Of a stretch of DNA of 9,030 bases, positions 6,946-9,030 are shown one piece after another (positions within the stretch are counted from its first letter, which is position 1; each line of letters begins with the position of its first letter). Source of the DNA: Xanthobacteraceae bacterium (GTDB lineage: Bacteria; Pseudomonadota; Alphaproteobacteria; Rhizobiales; Xanthobacteraceae); assembly GCA_030043285.1 (NCBI GenBank), contig JASHXZ010000397.1, positions 1-9,030 on the forward strand, read 5' to 3'. The notes beneath the pieces are model-generated. The model was not told the DNA's origin. It searched no databases and saw only the letters and a program-made list of their open reading frames with translations. Position numbers and translations under genes: made by a program.

Positions 6946-8562
6946 ATGGATGCTCAAGCCTGTAACGTGCTTATGGTCTATCCCCGCTTCGACGCGGACA
7001 CGTTTTGGAACTTCAAGCGGACGTCCGAGGTTTTTGGCGCCAAATATCCGGCGTCGCCGCTCGGCCTGATCACCGTCGCGGCGCTTCTGCCGCGTTCCTG
7101 GTCGATTCGGCTGGTCAACCGCAACACCGAGGAATTGAGCAACGACGATCTCGACTGGGCCGACCTGGTCCTGACCGGCGGTATGCTGCCGCAGGAGAAC
7201 GACACGCTCGATGTCATCGATCTCTGCCATGCCCGCGGCAAGCCCGTCGCGGTTGGCGGGCCCGATGTCACATCGAGTCCCGATTCCTACCGGGCGGCGG
7301 ATTTTCGCGTTCTCGGCGAGGCCGAAGGCATCATCGATAAATTCGTCGAAGCCTGGGAAGCCGGCGCGCGAGAAGGACTATTCGAGGCGGAGAAATTTCA
7401 GGTCGACGTGACCAAGACGCCGATCCCGCGTTTTGATCTCCTGAAATTCGACGACTACCTCCACATCGGCGTGCAGTTCTCTCGCGGCTGCCCCTTCACC
7501 TGCGAATTCTGCGACATCATCGAGCTTTACGGGCGCTCGCCACGCGCCAAGACCAACGCCCAGATGCTCGCCGAGCTCGATGCGCTCTATCGCCTCGGCT
7601 ATCGCGGCCACGTCGACTTCGTGGATGACAACCTCATCGGCAACAAGAAGGCCGTCAAGGCATTCCTGCCGGAGCTCGCCAAATGGCTCGAGGCGCACGA
7701 CTATCCGTTCGAGTTCACGACGGAAGCCTCGCTTAATCTCGCCGACGATCCCGAATTCCTGATGCGGATGAACCGCGCCAATTTCGTCGGCGTCTTCGTC
7801 GGCATCGAGAGTCCCGACACCTCAACGCTGGTCGCGATGCGCAAAAAGCAGAACACGCGGCGCAGCATTGCGCAGAGCATCCACAAGATCTATGCCGCCG
7901 GACTTTTTGTGACGGCCGGCTTCATCGTGGGCTTCGACAGCGAGACGAATTCGGTGGCGGACGCCATGGTGGCGCTGATCGAGGAGGCGGCGATCCCGAT
8001 CTGCATGGTGGGCCTTTTGTATGCGCTGCCGAACACGCAGCTCACGCGCCGGCTCCAAAAGGAAGGCCGCCTGTACCCGCACGCGCAACGCCAGGATATC
8101 AAGAGCGCCGATCAGTGCACGATGGGCCTCAATTTCGCGACACTGCGGCCGCGGCAACAGATCCTCGCCGACTACATGACTGTGCTGCAGCGGATTTACG
8201 ATCCGGTCGCCTTTACGGGCCGGCTCAAGCGCCTGGCGTCGATGCTCGACAATTCCGGTCGGAAAAAGCAAATGGTCGCGCAGCATTCGCGGCGCAAGTT
8301 TGACAGCCTCGAAATGTTGCACCGGATCATCACAAGTCTGCCCGAACCGCGCGACGTCTTCCGCCGCGCCTTGACCGAGTGTGCCGGCAGCAATCCCGAT
8401 TCGATCCGCTGGATCGTGGCGTTGATGGCGCTTTACCTGCACGTCGGACCGTTCTCGCGCCAGGTGATCGCCCATATGGCAAACATGATAGCCGCACTCG
8501 ATCCGGTCGGCATCGCCGCGGGCGCGCCGGATGAGCCGGCCATGTTGCAACTGGCGAAATGA
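6946..8562 (+). CDS. B12-binding domain radical SAM protein, DUF4070-like C-terminus
   Basis: A 538-residue enzyme. Residues about 7-140 form a Rossmann-like B12-binding domain (NVLMVYPRFD, SPLGLITVAALLP, VAVGGPDVTSSP). The DxHxxG motif of base-off cobalamin proteins is absent, as is common in this family. The radical SAM domain follows, with SRGCPFTCEFCD (179-190) supplying the CX3CX2C cysteines C182, C186 and C189 for the 4Fe-4S cluster. FVDDNLIGNK (225-234) and VGIESPD (285-291) are typical of the subfamily. The last 190 residues resemble the DUF4070 extension. Family members with known roles include the hopanoid C-2 methylase HpnP and other methylases or cyclases; this protein's N-terminus does not look like HpnP to me, and no hopanoid gene is adjacent. 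It probably methylates or rearranges an unactivated carbon, on an unknown substrate. The start has only a G-rich stretch (6927-6936) upstream, so the ribosome site is weak, but the B12 fold begins at residue 7. It appears monocistronic. Confidence 0.88.
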   Translation: MDAQACNVLMVYPRFDADTFWNFKRTSEVFGAKYPASPLGLITVAALLPRSWSIRLVNRNTEELSNDDLDWADLVLTGGMLPQENDTLDVIDLCHARGKPVAVGGPDVTSSPDSYRAADFRVLGEAEGIIDKFVEAWEAGAREGLFEAEKFQVDVTKTPIPRFDLLKFDDYLHIGVQFSRGCPFTCEFCDIIELYGRSPRAKTNAQMLAELDALYRLGYRGHVDFVDDNLIGNKKAVKAFLPELAKWLEAHDYPFEFTTEASLNLADDPEFLMRMNRANFVGVFVGIESPDTSTLVAMRKKQNTRRSIAQSIHKIYAAGLFVTAGFIVGFDSETNSVADAMVALIEEAAIPICMVGLLYALPNTQLTRRLQKEGRLYPHAQRQDIKSADQCTMGLNFATLRPRQQILADYMTVLQRIYDPVAFTGRLKRLASMLDNSGRKKQMVAQHSRRKFDSLEMLHRIITSLPEPRDVFRRALTECAGSNPDSIRWIVALMALYLHVGPFSRQVIAHMANMIAALDPVGIAAGAPDEPAMLQLAK

Positions 8563-8577
8563 CGGACTGCGCCGCGC

Positions 8578-9030
8578 CTACAGCCCCAGATAAGCCTTCC
8601 GTATTTCCGGCATGGCGGAGAGCTTTTGCGGGACGCCCTCGGTGAACAGCTTGCCCTCGGCAATAACGTAGGCGTAATCGCTTACGGCGAGCGCGAGGTG
8701 CACATTCTGCTCGACCAGCAAGATCGTGAGACCGCCCTCTTTTAGTTTCTTCAGTGTCTGAAACAGCTGATAGACCACGACCGGAGCGAGGCCGAGCGAC
8801 AACTCGTCGATGATCAGAATCGACGGGCCGGACATCAGGCCACGCGCGATCGCCACCATCTGCTGCTCGCCGCCCGATAGCGTGCCGGCGACCTGGCGCT
8901 GCCGCTCGGCAAGGCGGGGAAACAGCGCGAAGACCTCATCGCGGCGCTGGGCGTATTGGCGCGCCGCGCGCTTGGAGAAGGCGCCGAGCTCGAGGTTTTC
9001 CGCCACCGTCATCTTGGAGAATAATTGCCG
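8578..9030 (-). CDS. livF: branched-chain amino acid ABC transporter ATP-binding protein (LivF), 5' end missing
   Basis: The visible 150 residues are the C-terminal part of an ABC ATPase. The frame continues past the right edge as RQLFSK before the internal Met at 9012, so that Met is not the start; intact LivF proteins run about 230-240 residues and the Walker A part lies outside. Visible motifs are MTVAENLELGAF, a Liv-type hallmark after the Q-loop region; the ABC signature LSGGEQQM; Walker B ILIIDE with the catalytic Glu; the D-loop region SLGLAP; and LLVEQNVHLAL, typical of LivF rather than LivG. LivF with LivG energises the LivHM permease for leucine/isoleucine/valine or other amide and acid substrates. 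Walker B continues DEL rather than the usual DEP. It ends 15 bases from the radical SAM gene, and the rest of the transporter is expected to the right. Confidence 0.9.
   Translation of the reverse strand, partial: RQLFSKMTVAENLELGAFSKRAARQYAQRRDEVFALFPRLAERQRQVAGTLSGGEQQMVAIARGLMSGPSILIIDELSLGLAPVVVYQLFQTLKKLKEGGLTILLVEQNVHLALAVSDYAYVIAEGKLFTEGVPQKLSAMPEIRKAYLGL

Noticed and set aside
6946..8562. Naming the radical SAM gene hpnP (hopanoid C-2 methylase)
   Set aside because: The domain order agrees, but the N-terminal sequence does not match HpnP as I recall it and no hopanoid gene is adjacent.
8563..8577. A bidirectional terminator between the radical SAM gene and livF
   Set aside because: Only 15 bases separate the stop codons and no stem with a T-run fits there.

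Overview
The window looks like an ordinary stretch of chromosome from a high-GC alphaproteobacterium. Hyphomicrobiales of the Bradyrhizobium, Rhodopseudomonas or Xanthobacteraceae type fit best. The reasons are the strong G/C preference at third codon positions, a Liv-type branched-chain amino acid ABC transporter gene, and a single-chain fusion of LplT, acyltransferase and acyl-ACP synthetase. The assignment is by resemblance only. I see no tRNA, rRNA, CRISPR array, insertion sequence, phage gene or integration site.

Layout from left to right. Bases 1-100 hold the 5' end of an unidentified minus-strand gene. It diverges from a fumarase/aspartase-superfamily lyase (218-1567, +) that most resembles the 3-carboxy-cis,cis-muconate cycloisomerase (PcaB) branch. 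The lyase converges, with an 11-base gap, on a small histidine phosphatase (1579-2202, -) that carries an Asp-rich repetitive insert. Upstream of the phosphatase, 96 bases away on the same strand, lies a 1135-residue Aas-type protein (2299-5706, -). It joins an LplT-like lysophospholipid flippase, a PlsC-type acyltransferase and an acyl-ACP synthetase.

A 260-base divergent intergenic region separates Aas from an SDR oxidoreductase (5967-6710, +). After 235 non-coding bases comes a B12-binding radical SAM protein with a DUF4070-like C-terminus (6946-8562, +). It converges, with a 15-base gap, on livF (8578 to beyond the right edge, -), whose 5' part is outside the window.

The genes do not form one pathway. 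Aas is membrane phospholipid repair, livF belongs to an amino acid transporter continuing to the right, and the lyase and SDR are stand-alone catabolic or biosynthetic enzymes of unknown substrate. The only operon-like pair is Aas followed by the phosphatase, and it is weak. No convincing new multi-gene system is visible. The items most worth a second look are the lyase, which has Asn where many superfamily members have a catalytic His; the Asp-rich phosphatase insert; the orphan B12 radical SAM enzyme; the SDR with Thr at the usual catalytic Asn position; and several dyad symmetries in the intergenic regions.
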